Source: Periplaneta americana
Lineage: Eukaryota > Arthropoda > Insecta > Blattodea > Blattidae
NCBI RefSeq assembly: GCF_040183065.1
Contig: NC_091131.1
Location: 10,696,800 to 10,760,799, forward strand
Direction: 5' to 3'
Length of the DNA stretch: 64,000 bases
Below the pieces are notes generated by a model, which saw only the letters and a program-made list of their open reading frames with translations, was not told the DNA's origin and made no database searches. Below are positions 34,650-45,043 of this stretch, piece after piece. A program made the position numbers and the translations under genes. Every line of letters starts with the position of its first letter. The first letter of the stretch is position 1.

Positions 34650-35250
34650 CAGTAATTGGTTTTGGCCTTCGGCAAATTCGATAATATTAAATGTATAATT
34701 TAAAATAGGTTTTCTTGAAATACGGTACTTAACTGTATAATGTAAATCCATCACTGTTAAACTTATGCCTAAATTCTCATGGTTCCGAAATAATTTAAAA
34801 TAATGTTAAACAGATTTTTTTTGTAATTTTTGCTTTGTACCGGTAACTAATGTAATCACTTACTTTGCAACAAGAATTGCGTGCTTGCATCTTAAATGGA
34901 TATGTAAATGGTCATTATGTCTGAATTATTCCCGACAGGAACGTCATTATTGTCATGTTAAAAGAGAATCTGAAATAAGTGTCTGAATTCTTATTTGTTG
35001 TTCAGAATTGTATGTGTACTTGATAATCATATTTACTCTTGCATAATAATGAAAACCACAGGTATGTCACGCAAATTATAGTTGCCTAAGACATTGATTT
35101 TCTTCTTTACGAATTCGTGAAACTTTTATAAGCTTCAATATACAAGGAAACCTGTGATAGTAATTTTTTCTTTTGTTGTCCATTGATTTCTTTAAGTTTA
35201 TCTCTTCACTTGTTTATAATAATTTTTGTAAGTATTTTCATTTCTGCATA
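34650..35250. other. AT-rich stretch, nothing recognised
   Basis: No gene, inverted repeat or shared repeat seen. Confidence 0.4.
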
Positions 35251-35252
35251 AA

Positions 35253-35886
35253 AATTGGATATTTATCCTTAGAAGAGGTGGAAAAGTTCAAATATCTTGG
35301 TGCAACAGTAACAAATATAAATGACACTCGGGAGCAAATTAAACACAATAAATATGGGAAATGCGTGTTATTATTCGGTTGAGAAGCTTTTGTCATCTAG
35401 TTTGCTGTCAAAAAATCTGAAAGTTAGAATTTATAAGACACTTATATTACCGGTTGCTCTGTATGGTTGTGAAACTTGGACTCTCACTTTGAGAGAGGAA
35501 CAGAGATTAAGGGTGTTTGAGAATAAGGTTCTTAGGAAAAGTTTGGGGCTAAGAGGGATGAAGTTACAGGAGAATGGAGAAAGTTACACAACGCAGTGTT
35601 GCACGCATTGTATTCTTCACCTGACATAATTAGGAACATTAAATCCAGATGTTTGAAATGGGCAGGACATTTAGCACATATGGGCGAATCCAGAAATGCA
35701 TATAGTGTTAGATGGGAGAGCGGAGGGAAGAAGACCTTTTGGGAGGCCGAGACGTAGATGAGAGGATAATATTAAAATGGATTTGAGGGAGGTGGAGTAT
35801 GATGATAGAGACTGGATTAATCTTGCTCAGGATAGGAACCGATGGTGGGGTTATGTGAGGGCGGCAGTGAACCTCCGGGTTGCTTA
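35253..35886 (+). mobile_element. LINE family R, 3' part
   Basis: Reads EEVEKFKYLGATVTNINDTR, then after a frameshift EKLLSSSLLSKNLKVRIYKT and YGCETWTLTLREEQRLRVFE, the RT thumb, then the GHLAHMGESRNAY region and the end GTGAACCTCCGGGTTGCTTAA. It keeps the GAGATTAAGGGTGTTTGAG site uninterrupted, which is the empty-site reference for the Harbinger insertion at 61044. Confidence 0.85.
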
Positions 35887-36663
35887 AAAGCCATTTGTAA
35901 ATAAGTATTTTCATTTCTGCAGAATTCATGCTTTGTTTTATGTATTTACCTCTTTCATTCTTATTGATTAATTGATATCAGTTTTATTCAATCTTTACAA
36001 ATCCGAGGTTTTCTTTTCAGATAGAAATATTTTCCGCAACAATATATCATTGTTCTGAGGTTTTGTTTTCTGGTAGAAATAATTTTTCAACTATATCAGT
36101 TTAAGATAAAAACAAATAATATTTCGTGAAGACGATACATACATTACCTGGTATATGTTTTGTTCAAAGGTTATGTTAATTAAAAATTTTGTAACTAATT
36201 TTATAGAAAAGCTAATCTATTTTCTTAATAATTTTAATGATATTGGATACTGGTAACATACTGTATATAATTAATTTCGAGAAATCATTCATATATGTAG
36301 TACCGGTATGTACTTCTAAGCTCCTAAATTTTAGTTTGGAGGAGTTTTCAATTGGCAATATTAAGTATCATAATACAATTTTTTATGGAGCCTACTCTCT
36401 GAACTATAATTTATCGCATGATAATAGTATTATTTAAAAATCGTTACCGGTAGGAGCCTACAGCCAATTTTTGTAAATCGTCAGTGTGTGGTTTTTTCTT
36501 ATACAGAGGAGGGACCCGAAGGCTTGCACTGCAGCCTGAGGCTTATTGTGCTTATCACGCCAATTCTGTGATTGATTGAGTAGCCGAATGGCCTCACTCT
36601 TGTACAAGTACAGCACGCTGCACTGTAAACTTAACCCAGGCTATTGTATGGATATCTGAATTA

Positions 36664-36826
36664 ATGATCGCGAAATGATTCCTAGATCCAACGCCGAAAG
36701 TTACCCAGCAATTCTGCTTCAATTGGTTGAGAGAAAACCCCGGAAAAAAACCCCAACCAGTATTTGAACCCAGGCCTGCTCGTTTCACGGTCAGATGCGC
36801 TAACTGTTACTCCACATTGGTGGACC
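36664..36826 (-). mobile_element. SINE family A, truncated copy
   Basis: The tRNA-like head, the GGGTTTTTTTCCGGGGTTTT block and the first part of the body are present in minus orientation; the 3' end is missing. Upstream sequence at 36575-36660 does not match the family. Confidence 0.75.
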
Positions 36827-37015
36827 GTCAGTGTGTGTTACTTTTTTTTCAATTTCTCATAATGGTTCATAAATATACTGAGTGTGAACAAAATCTGCCA
36901 AATACTGTAGTTAATGAAAAACGACTGTACACAGACTGATGGGCTCTTTCTGTATTCAGGTTGCTGAAAATGCGCATTGCCATTAAAATCTCGAAATTGA
37001 TTTTTCTAATGTGCT

Positions 37016-37310
37016 TCATATAACAAAAAAGTCTTCTTCTTCTTCTTTCTTCTTCTTCTTATATCCTGTTGTTCCTAGGTGGAACATAGGGCAGCAGTAA
37101 AGTTCCTCCAGCGTACTCTGTTGCCAGCCATCCGTTTCACCTCTTTCCAGCTTTTCCCCACATCTCTCTACTTCCTCCTCTATAGATCGTTTCCATGTTT
37201 TTCTAGGCCATCCTCTCTTCCTTACTCCTTGTGGATTCCAGTCAAATGCAGTCTTCTCAACAGCTCCATCTGGCTTTCTCAGCGTGTGGCCTATCCAAAA
37301 CAAGAAAGTG
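37016..37310 (-). mobile_element. RTE-like LINE C-terminal fragment
   Basis: The minus strand reads FWIGHTLRKPDGAVEKTAFD then WNPQGVRKRGWPRKTWKRSI and a degraded W-x-x-x-x-EE end. The WIGHTLRK...WNPQG-x-RKRGRP-x-x-TW pattern is the C-terminal signature of RTE-type reverse transcriptases. Its 3' end has a (CTT)n-rich run at 37030-37062. Confidence 0.75.
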
Positions 37311-37659
37311 GAAATGTAAGTTTTGGAGTTTGTAAATTCATTTTTAAAACCTTAAGAATTGGGTTAGAATTAAGAATAGCATAAATTTGAAAAATAAATC
37401 AGGAAGTATGGATTTGGTATACTGTAGCTACTTTGTCTTTGCAAGTTATCTTGAACTTTCTGAGCGGGGACAGAGGTGCAGAGGGAAGGAAGCGCGTAAC
37501 GTGGGTGGAGCCAACTGAGTTGTTTGCGCATGCTCCACATCATAATCTCTTGTCAAAAAACATAGAACAATTTCCTTCACTGCGTACCAGTAGTGTTAAC
37601 ATGGAGCAGCAACCACATGGTAGTAATTATGGTGAAATCAGCAGAAAAAAGTAATGCTG

Positions 37660-38200
37660 TTATCCACAGTGGAGAAAGAGAAATTATCGCAAATATAAGT
37701 GTTGCGAGGAGGAAAAATTAAAGAAATGTTGCTGGAACCTCCTGATAAGGGATATGAGAGAGCGGCTAAATGCTCTGGCAAAAGTATTAGTTCCGTGAAG
37801 AGAATTAAGAATAATTTTGAATTACAACCGATTGAACCTCACACTACTCCGGGAAAGAATAGTTATGTAATGTTTAGAAATTATTGCTATAATAGTTATG
37901 TACAATAGTGTGTGTACTGTGAGCGACATAATGAATTACTGTTGTAAGTTATTATTTTGTTATAGTTCTGCAAAACATACTATTTCATTCCAGAATTAGG
38001 ACTTGTGTAAAGTTGAAGTGGACAACTTCGATCAACATGTCATTCAGGATACAATCGAAGAATTCTATCTTGTTCAGAAAGTAGTACCTACGATTAAGAA
38101 GATAATTCCGAATGATGATGCCATTGACGAAATAATAATTAATTTTGGATCAAACGATGAAGACGATGACAGCAATGATAGGGATATGGATTGTGTATAA
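37660..38200 (+). pseudogene. deletion derivative of the same DDE transposase type as 8320-8799
   Basis: Readable parts: GYERAAKCSGKSISSVKRIK (helix-turn-helix, about 37755-37815), then VDNFDQHVIQDTIEEFYLVQ and KVVPTIKKIIP (about 38015-38110), then the acidic end DEIIINFGSNDEDDDSNDRD to a stop at 38200. As at 8320-8799 the second DNA-binding motif runs straight into the C-terminal tail with no DDE core. The nucleotide sequences differ, so these are two lineages. Ends were not located. Confidence 0.45.
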
Positions 38201-38931
38201 TTGTAAATTAATGTAAATTCAAATAAGAAGTCTGTAAAATATTGTTATAAGAATATGCACATATCTGCCGTAGGTGTAAGTCATGTAGGCCTAGATAATG
38301 TATAGAAATAGCTGTAGTATACACGATTATATTTAAATACTTACTTATTATAGGTTAATTAAAACCTGCTACGAAGCTATGTTCTCCTCTCAAAACCAGA
38401 GTGTCGTGAGATGATGTCTGTATTGATCAAAGTTCTTTTACAGTAGAGAGCCGTAAAGTGAAAGAACCAACGTTTTCTGAAAAGAGTCACGTTACCCGAG
38501 GGAGGGGCATCCTTGCCGTGCCGTTACGTTGATGAGTACATGCCGTACCGAGCAGTTCGAAAGACAGACTTAGGGGATGTAAAGTTCAAGATAACTTGTA
38601 ATAACAGTACTTCATATCATTTTGAGCACAACACTTTCTACCCTGGTAATGTTAATCCCAAAAGTTTTCCTTCAAATTTCGCCCTTTCATATTGTTTGTG
38701 ACAACAAGGCACCAGATTGATATGTGTACCATTATCTGCTTATTCTTGAAATATCATATGTCCCATTTCATTTCATTTAAACATAACATGTACCGGTATT
38801 TAACATTATTTGTATTTTCAAAAGTAGATAATTAAATCCATGTTGAAACTTTCGTACACTACTTTTAATACTTGAATATAAATAATTGATTAAATGGCGA
38901 TCTTACTCGTGTTAATTACGTAAGCATGTGC

Positions 38932-38976
38932 GGTTTACAGCTGTTTCGGTGCTACTTAACACCATCCTCAGAGCCT
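38932..38976 (-). ncRNA. hammerhead-ribozyme-like core in a Penelope arm
   Basis: Minus strand: CTGAGGA (38971-38965), stem GGTG...CACC, GAAAC, then AGCTGTA. The invariant CUGANGA and GAAA boxes are intact. Stem III would be formed by the fully self-complementary ACAGCTGT. Confidence 0.5.
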
Positions 38977-39183
38977 ACTAGATCTCGGTGCTATCTCAAC
39001 CCAAAAACCAAAAACTCAACACACTAGAACAATATGAAATATACAGACACACTAAAACACACACTAATCAAATTCTCAACACACAGATCAATTTCAGAAC
39101 ACACACTATTTGACACAACTCTTCATCACACGAATGCACCCACACAACAGGCAGCGAAGTTGAGATAGCGCCGAGATCTAGTA

Positions 39184-39230
39184 GGCTCTGAGGATGGTGT
39201 TAAGTAGCACCAAAACAGCTGTAAGCTGCA
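39184..39230 (+). ncRNA. hammerhead-like core, G12-mutated copy
   Basis: Same layout as 38932-38976 on the + strand: CTGAGGA (39188-39194), GGTG...CACC stem, but AAAAC instead of GAAAC. GCT before and AGC after the core pair as stem I. The lost G should abolish cleavage. Confidence 0.45.
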
Positions 39231-39496
39231 CATGCTTACGTAATTAACACGAGTAAGATCGCCATTTAATCAGTTATTTAGATAATTAAAGTTTGCTTAA
39301 AGAAGTAAATTGATTATCCAACAGATTTGATTTATTCATATTTTAATGTTTTCCAAATTGAACAAATATATAAATATATATTAGTAAAATATCATAAAAA
39401 TCTTGAGAAATATGAAGAACAACACGTTTATTCTACCAGAAGAAATTTGACATGTCCTTTAGGTGAACCTAAATGTTACACAACTAATTAATTAAT

Positions 39497-39773
39497 TAAT
39501 CCGTGGCGCTACAGCCCGTGAAGGGTCTAGACCGACAAGCCGGCTGCTGACCTCACGCCCACATGCTAAAGCAGAGGTGGACGATCATCCAACCAGAATG
39601 GAGGTATCGTGTGGTTAGCACGATGATCCCCCCAGCTGTTATAGCTGGTATTCGCAACCGGTCCCATACACTGGCCGAAATTTCATGAGAAAATTTCTTC
39701 CCCCATGAGGACTCGAACCAACGCGCATTCCGTAAGGCGAGTCCTAGGCAGGATGCCATAGACCACGGCGCGG
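39497..39773 (-). mobile_element. SINE family B copy
   Basis: In minus orientation: tRNA-like head CGTGGTCTATGGCATCCTGC and GGTTCGAGTCCTCATGGGGG, body, and the 3' end GGGCTGTAGCGCCACGG followed by an ATTA-repeat tail (39485-39500 on the + strand). Part of the body is deleted relative to 4362-4749. Confidence 0.8.
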
Positions 39774-40481
39774 GATTTATTATTCTCGTAGTTTTAGAAA
39801 ATTTTACAATTTTGCTCATTATATACAAACCATTATCAAATATTAATTTGTAGCCAAGATATGTAAAATCATTAACTCTCTCTAAAATTTTGCATTCTAA
39901 GCATATTTTATTAGGGACAGGGTATTTTCTCCAGAAGATCCTAACTTTGTTTTTATTTCTGTATTTATTTCCATTTTATATATTTTTTGCAACGATATTT
40001 AAATTATGTACTGAGTATTGTAGGCTAAATCATTTTCTATAGGTTATACAACTAATACAGAAATAAATCAAAGCCAGAGTTACGGACCAAGGTTATACAA
40101 CTCTATTTTGATAATAAATCCTGACCTAGGTAATTTTGATTTTAAGAAATTAAAAAAAAAGTTAAGCAAATTATTTAATATTAATGTTTCTTTTTACTTT
40201 TTTTTCTTTTTCTTAATTTCAGTATATTAATTTATACTTACATGCTGTTCTTGACTTGATTCTCTACTTCTATCTTCGTAATTATTCCTGTTTTGTAATA
40301 ATTGTTGTATTGTTTTTGTAATTTTATTGAATCTTTGTTACGTTTCATTTAGTACAAAATAGCTGTTATTTATAGAAACTACCCCCGAGCACGAGCTTGC
40401 TCAAGCAGTATGCACTACGTCCATATTATGTATTTATTTTGTATTACATATAGCAATAAATATTAATTATATACATATATA

Positions 40482-41265
40482 CAGAGTGTTTCAAAAATAG
40501 AGGGCATAATTTCAGGTATGTATTCCCCACATGTAGACAATACAAAAAGTTCATTACAACATGTGTCTGGAAATGCTTGGTTTCCGAGTTATGGCCTTCA
40601 AAACAGTGATATTCACTGGAACGTTTTTCTTCTCGCAGGTTTAGAGTGCCTTTAGAGCAGATGTACAAATGTCCACCTTCTGCTTGAATAGGCCTACAGG
40701 CCTCACATCGATGTCTCATGGCACTGCGTACACGATCCCAAATTCCAGGAGTATTGCGTATTTCCTCACAACCTGCTACAATTCGATTCTGAAGAGATTT
40801 CATGTCAGGCACAGGAGACGAATACACCAATGATTTTAAATGACGCCACAAGTAGAAATCGATGAGGTTCAAGTCAGGTAAGCGTGGAGGCCAAGCAATT
40901 GGGCCACCTCTACCTATCCATCGATCAGGGTACAAACGACTAGTCAGCGCAGCATTGCCGTTCGCCTTATCGTATGTGAAGTGCACTTCTGCCAGCTCCA
41001 AATTTGAGTACATGTCGTACAATACAACGCCAAACACAACACTCAATGTACCCTTCGCCTCGGAATTAACTGTCAAAGTGTCTTCTGTTAATATCTTGTC
41101 ACGGCACCTACCTGCGGGAAGAAAAATGTTCTGGTGAATATCACTGTTTTGAAAGCCCTAACTCGGAAACCAAGCATTTCCGGACACATGTTGTAATGAA
41201 CTTTTTGTATTGTCTACATATTGTGAATACATACCTGAAATTATGCCCTATTTTTAAACACCCTG
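40482..41265 (-). mobile_element. internally deleted relative of the 58745 transposon
   Basis: The 784-bp element is flanked by TA (40480-40481, 41266-41267) and has ends CAGAGTGTTT and AAACACCCTG with about 160-bp inverted repeats almost the same as those at 58745-60236. Its minus-strand frame joins the start of the transposase (MYSNLELAEVHF) to its end (WIGRGGPIAWPPRLPDLNLI, then HRCEACRPIQAEGGH), so the centre with the first two catalytic aspartates is deleted. Confidence 0.9.
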
Positions 41266-41889
41266 TATAATTAAATAATATAATCTTGGGTTTATGAAAT
41301 ATTCAATAGTGCAAAAGAGAAATGATAGGCCTAAATCTTAAATTGAACCTAATAAAATCTTCTGTTAAGATTTCTTTATTTAATGTATCTGTTTGAACTA
41401 TGCTGTAAGATTTTAAGCTATTAAGAATTCTCTTTATATGAAGCTGTATTTTATGTTTACCTAGAAACTCTATTCAAAATCAGATAGGCCTACTATAAGT
41501 ATAACTTTATTTGCTCAAAAGTGGCGTCATTTGTGATGCAATTTTAATAAGTCTTACATGATACGGAGTAACAGGAAAACGAGATATATATGTTCCAACG
41601 CAATCCTGCAGCCTAAACGACATTTTAAATAAAGGGTATCGTCACTTATTCATTTTGTTTGTAGGAATTTCGCCTCTGGCAAAATAAGGGTACACATCAT
41701 ATTTTCCTTTCTCCTATGACTTCTGAGGGTAAGACATGAAATTCAAACTTTAGTACCAGTTCTTTGTTATATTCGTATCTTTTATATTCTGGATTATGTG
41801 TAGGTACTTATTTGTTCAAACATTCGTATATTATGTTTGTTTCTTTTATATATTTTATTAATCATGTTCAAGTATTTAATGAAACTTAA

Positions 41890-42306
41890 GGGGAGGCAGA
41901 GGTGAAATTTTCGAACAAAACTGAAGAAAAAATGAAAATTTGGTTTTTTCCATTTTTTATTATCTTTATTTTGATATTCCGATGTTAGTTTTTGATTTTG
42001 TGCCCTTAAAAGTATGAAATTAAAACCAAGATAACTGCATTACTATATTATTCATCATTATTCATATACCTTCTCTGAACATATAAATAAAAAGAAATAT
42101 TGAAAATTTCTTACATTACGGTGCATGGAGCATTTTATATCAAACGATATAAAGTTTTATAAAATTATTAATATTTACAGAACTATTGTACTTAGAAAGT
42201 TGAAACTTGGTATGTCCATTACTAATAACATACTTAGTATCCATGATCAATTTCAAACAAATTGGATAAATTTTGTGGATTTTGAAATATTCACCTCTGC
42301 CTTCCC
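41890..42306. mobile_element. TTAA-flanked MITE upstream of the IR75 exon 1
   Basis: The ends are inverted (GGGGAGGCAGAGGTGAA and its mirror TTCACCTCTGCCTTCCC) and TTAA flanks both (41886-41889, 42307-42310), the piggyBac-type target duplication. It ends 150 bp before the IR75 start codon. Confidence 0.75.
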
Positions 42307-42455
42307 TTAAAGGAAGTTAAATAGTAAGACCTAAGGTGAAAGAAATAATGTGGAAAATTCACTGCATTCTTCTCCATGCAAAATAAGTGACAGTCTTACT
42401 TTAGGTAACGGAAGATAACAATAAGTTGTTTGTCTCCAGGGAGGATTCCACTGCA

Positions 42456-42627
42456 ATGAAAAATATGTACTACCGGTACCTACATTTCGGAGCAGTTTTG
42501 TCCTTTTTAAGCCTTTGGACAGTGGTCGAACCAGCAGTTCACGATAGCGTAAATGAACTCATCAACAACTTCCTTGCACAAAGACGTTGGTCAGCTGTTG
42601 TCATCTTCTCCTGTTGGAATAAAGTGG
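42456..42627 (+). CDS. IR75: IR75 exon 1: signal peptide
   Basis: ATG at 42456 (a second in frame at 42465) starts MKNMYYRYLHF, then a hydrophobic stretch GAVLSFLSLW, then NELINNFLAQRRWSAVVIFS and CWNKV. The donor GTAAGA at 42628 leaves one base, completed by AT of exon 2 to Asp. A possible acceptor (TTGTTTGTCTCCAG, ending 42440) suggests an upstream non-coding exon. A DNA search for the partner exon found only 47126 with fitting phase and sequence. Confidence 0.85.
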
Positions 42628-44976
42628 GTAAGATATTAAGTTCTGGTCACTTAAGTCAACTCTAAGACGTCATGCCTTGACTTACTGGTTTGAATCCTCT
42701 TCGGGGGAGGGAAGAAATTTTCTCGGCATCAATTTTTTTATTGGTATTTTACGACGTTTTATCAACTACTATGGTTATCTGGCGTCTGAATGAGATGAAG
42801 TTTTGAACGCTGATTTTAATCCTTTTGTGGGAGGTGGGGATGGATTTTCTCGCATTAATTTTTCTTAATTGATTATTTTACGATGCTTTATCGACTACTA
42901 TGATTATCTAGCATCTGAGTGAGATGAAGGTTTGAAGGCTGGTTTGAATCCTCTTGGGGGAGGGGGGGTGAGGGGAGGGGGAAGAAATTTTCTTCTCGGC
43001 ATCAAATTTTTTTAATTGGTTATTTTACGATGCTTTATCGACTACTATGGTTATCTAGCATCTGAGTGAGATGAAGGTTTGAAGGCTGGTTTGAATCCTC
43101 TTAGAGGGGTGAGGGGAGGGGGAAGAAATTTTCTTCTCGGCATCAAATTTTTTTAATTGGTTATTTTATGATGCTTTATCGACTACTATGGTTATCTAGC
43201 ATCTGAGTGAGATGAAGGTTTGAAGGCTGGTTTGAATCCTCTTAGAGGGGTGAGGGGAGGGGGAAGAAATTTTCTTCTCGGCATCAAATTTTTTTAATTT
43301 GTTATTTTATGATGCTTTATCGACTACTATGGTATCTAGCATCTGAGTGAGATGAAGGTTTGAAGGCTGGTTTGAATCCTCTTGGAGGGGTGAGGGGAGG
43401 GGGAAGAAATTTTCTTCTCGGCATCAGATTTTTTTAATTGGTTATTTTATGATGCTTTATCGACTACTATGGTTATCTAGCATCTGAGTGAGATGAAGGT
43501 TTGAAGGCTGGTTTGAATCCTCTTAGAGGGGTGAGGGGAGGGGGAAGAAATTTTCTTCTCGGCATCAAATTTTTTTAATTGGTTATTTTATGATGCTTTA
43601 TCGACTACTATGGTTATCTAGCATCTGAGTGAGATGAAGGTTTGAAGGCTGGTTTGAATCCTCTTAGAGGGGTGAGGGGAGGGGGAAGAAATTTTCTTCT
43701 CGGCATCAAATTTTTTTAATTGGTTATTTTATGATGCTTTATCGACTACTATGGTTATCTAGCATCTGAGTGAGATGAAGGTTTGAAGGCTGGTTTGAAT
43801 CCTCTTAGAGGGGTGAGGGGAGGGGGAAGAAATTTTCTTCTCGGCATCAGATTTTTTTAATTGGTTATTTTATGATGCTTTATCGACTACTATGGTTATC
43901 TAGCATCTGAGTGAGATGAAGGTTTGAAGGCTGGTTGGAATCCTCTTGGAGGGGTGAGGGGAGGGGGAAGAAATTTTCTTCTCGGCATCAAATTTTTTTA
44001 ATTGGTTATTTTATGATGCTTTATCGACTACTATGGTTATCTAGCATCTGAGTGAGATGAAGGTTTGAAGGCTGGTTTGAATCCTCTTGGAGGGGTGAGG
44101 GGAGAGGGAAGAAATTTTCTTCTCGGCATCAAAATTTTTAATTGGTTATTTTATGACGCTTTATCAACTACTATGGTTATCTAGCGTCTGAGTGAGATGA
44201 AGGTTTGAAGGCTGGTTTGAATCCTCTTGGGAAGGGGGGGGGGAATTTTCTCAGCATCAATTTTTTTCATTGGTTATTTTACGATGCTTTATCAACTACT
44301 ATGGTCATCTAGCATCTGAGTGAGATGAAGGTGATAATGCCAGCGAAATTAGTCCAGGGTCGAGTGCCGGAAGTTACTCTGCATTTGTTCTTAATGGGTT
44401 GAGGGAAAACCCCGGAAAAAACCTCAACCAGATAACTTGTCCCAACTAGGATTTCAACCCGGGCCTGCTCGTTTCTCGGTCAGCCATGCTACCCGATACT
44501 CCACAACGGTGGACAGCATGAATTCTGTGAACGAACCCTTTCCCCTACATAACGGAAAATAGAAGTTCTTTCTCTTTTCCCTTTTTCAAATTCTGTTGTC
44601 TTTCTTTCCTTTTCTTATGTATTTCGCTTGTCCCTTTATGTTCATTTTCTCACTTATTCTGGTTTTCACGATTTCTCATGTCCTTAGTTCTTTGTTTATC
44701 CTTCCTCATTTCACTCTTCCTTAATTTTTCTACTTGGCCTTAAATTCCTTTTTTCTTTTTCTGCTTTTTTCATATTTATGTTATTTCGTAACATCTATCT
44801 TTCTCTTCTCATTTTCCGTTCCTGCTTTTCATGGTTTTCTCTTTTAACATTCTCTCATAAATTCTTTCTCTTTCTTTACTTTTAACGTGGAATATTGTTT
44901 AAGTGGGCACCTATTTGGGAAAAATGTCCATGCGACAGGCTCATGTCACTAGATTTAGTGGCATGTAAAAGAACTC

Positions 44977-45043
<67 letters not shown>

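Larger units (their letters stand above)
38841..39285. mobile_element. Penelope-like 3' fragment between inverted pseudo-LTRs
   Basis: The + strand core (38998-39165) reads LNTLEQYEIYRHTKTHTNQI then LNTQINFRTHTLFD, the end of a Penelope endonuclease frame. The right arm (39170-39285) and the inverted left arm (38841-38990) share AGTAGGCTCTGAGGATGGTG, the AACAGCTGTAA segment and GTAAGATCGCCATTTAAT. The endonuclease body is in the sister copy at 47442-48591. Confidence 0.75.

Noticed and set aside
40444..41076. 210-codon frame as a host gene
   Set aside because: It is the fused start and end of a transposase in a deleted transposon.
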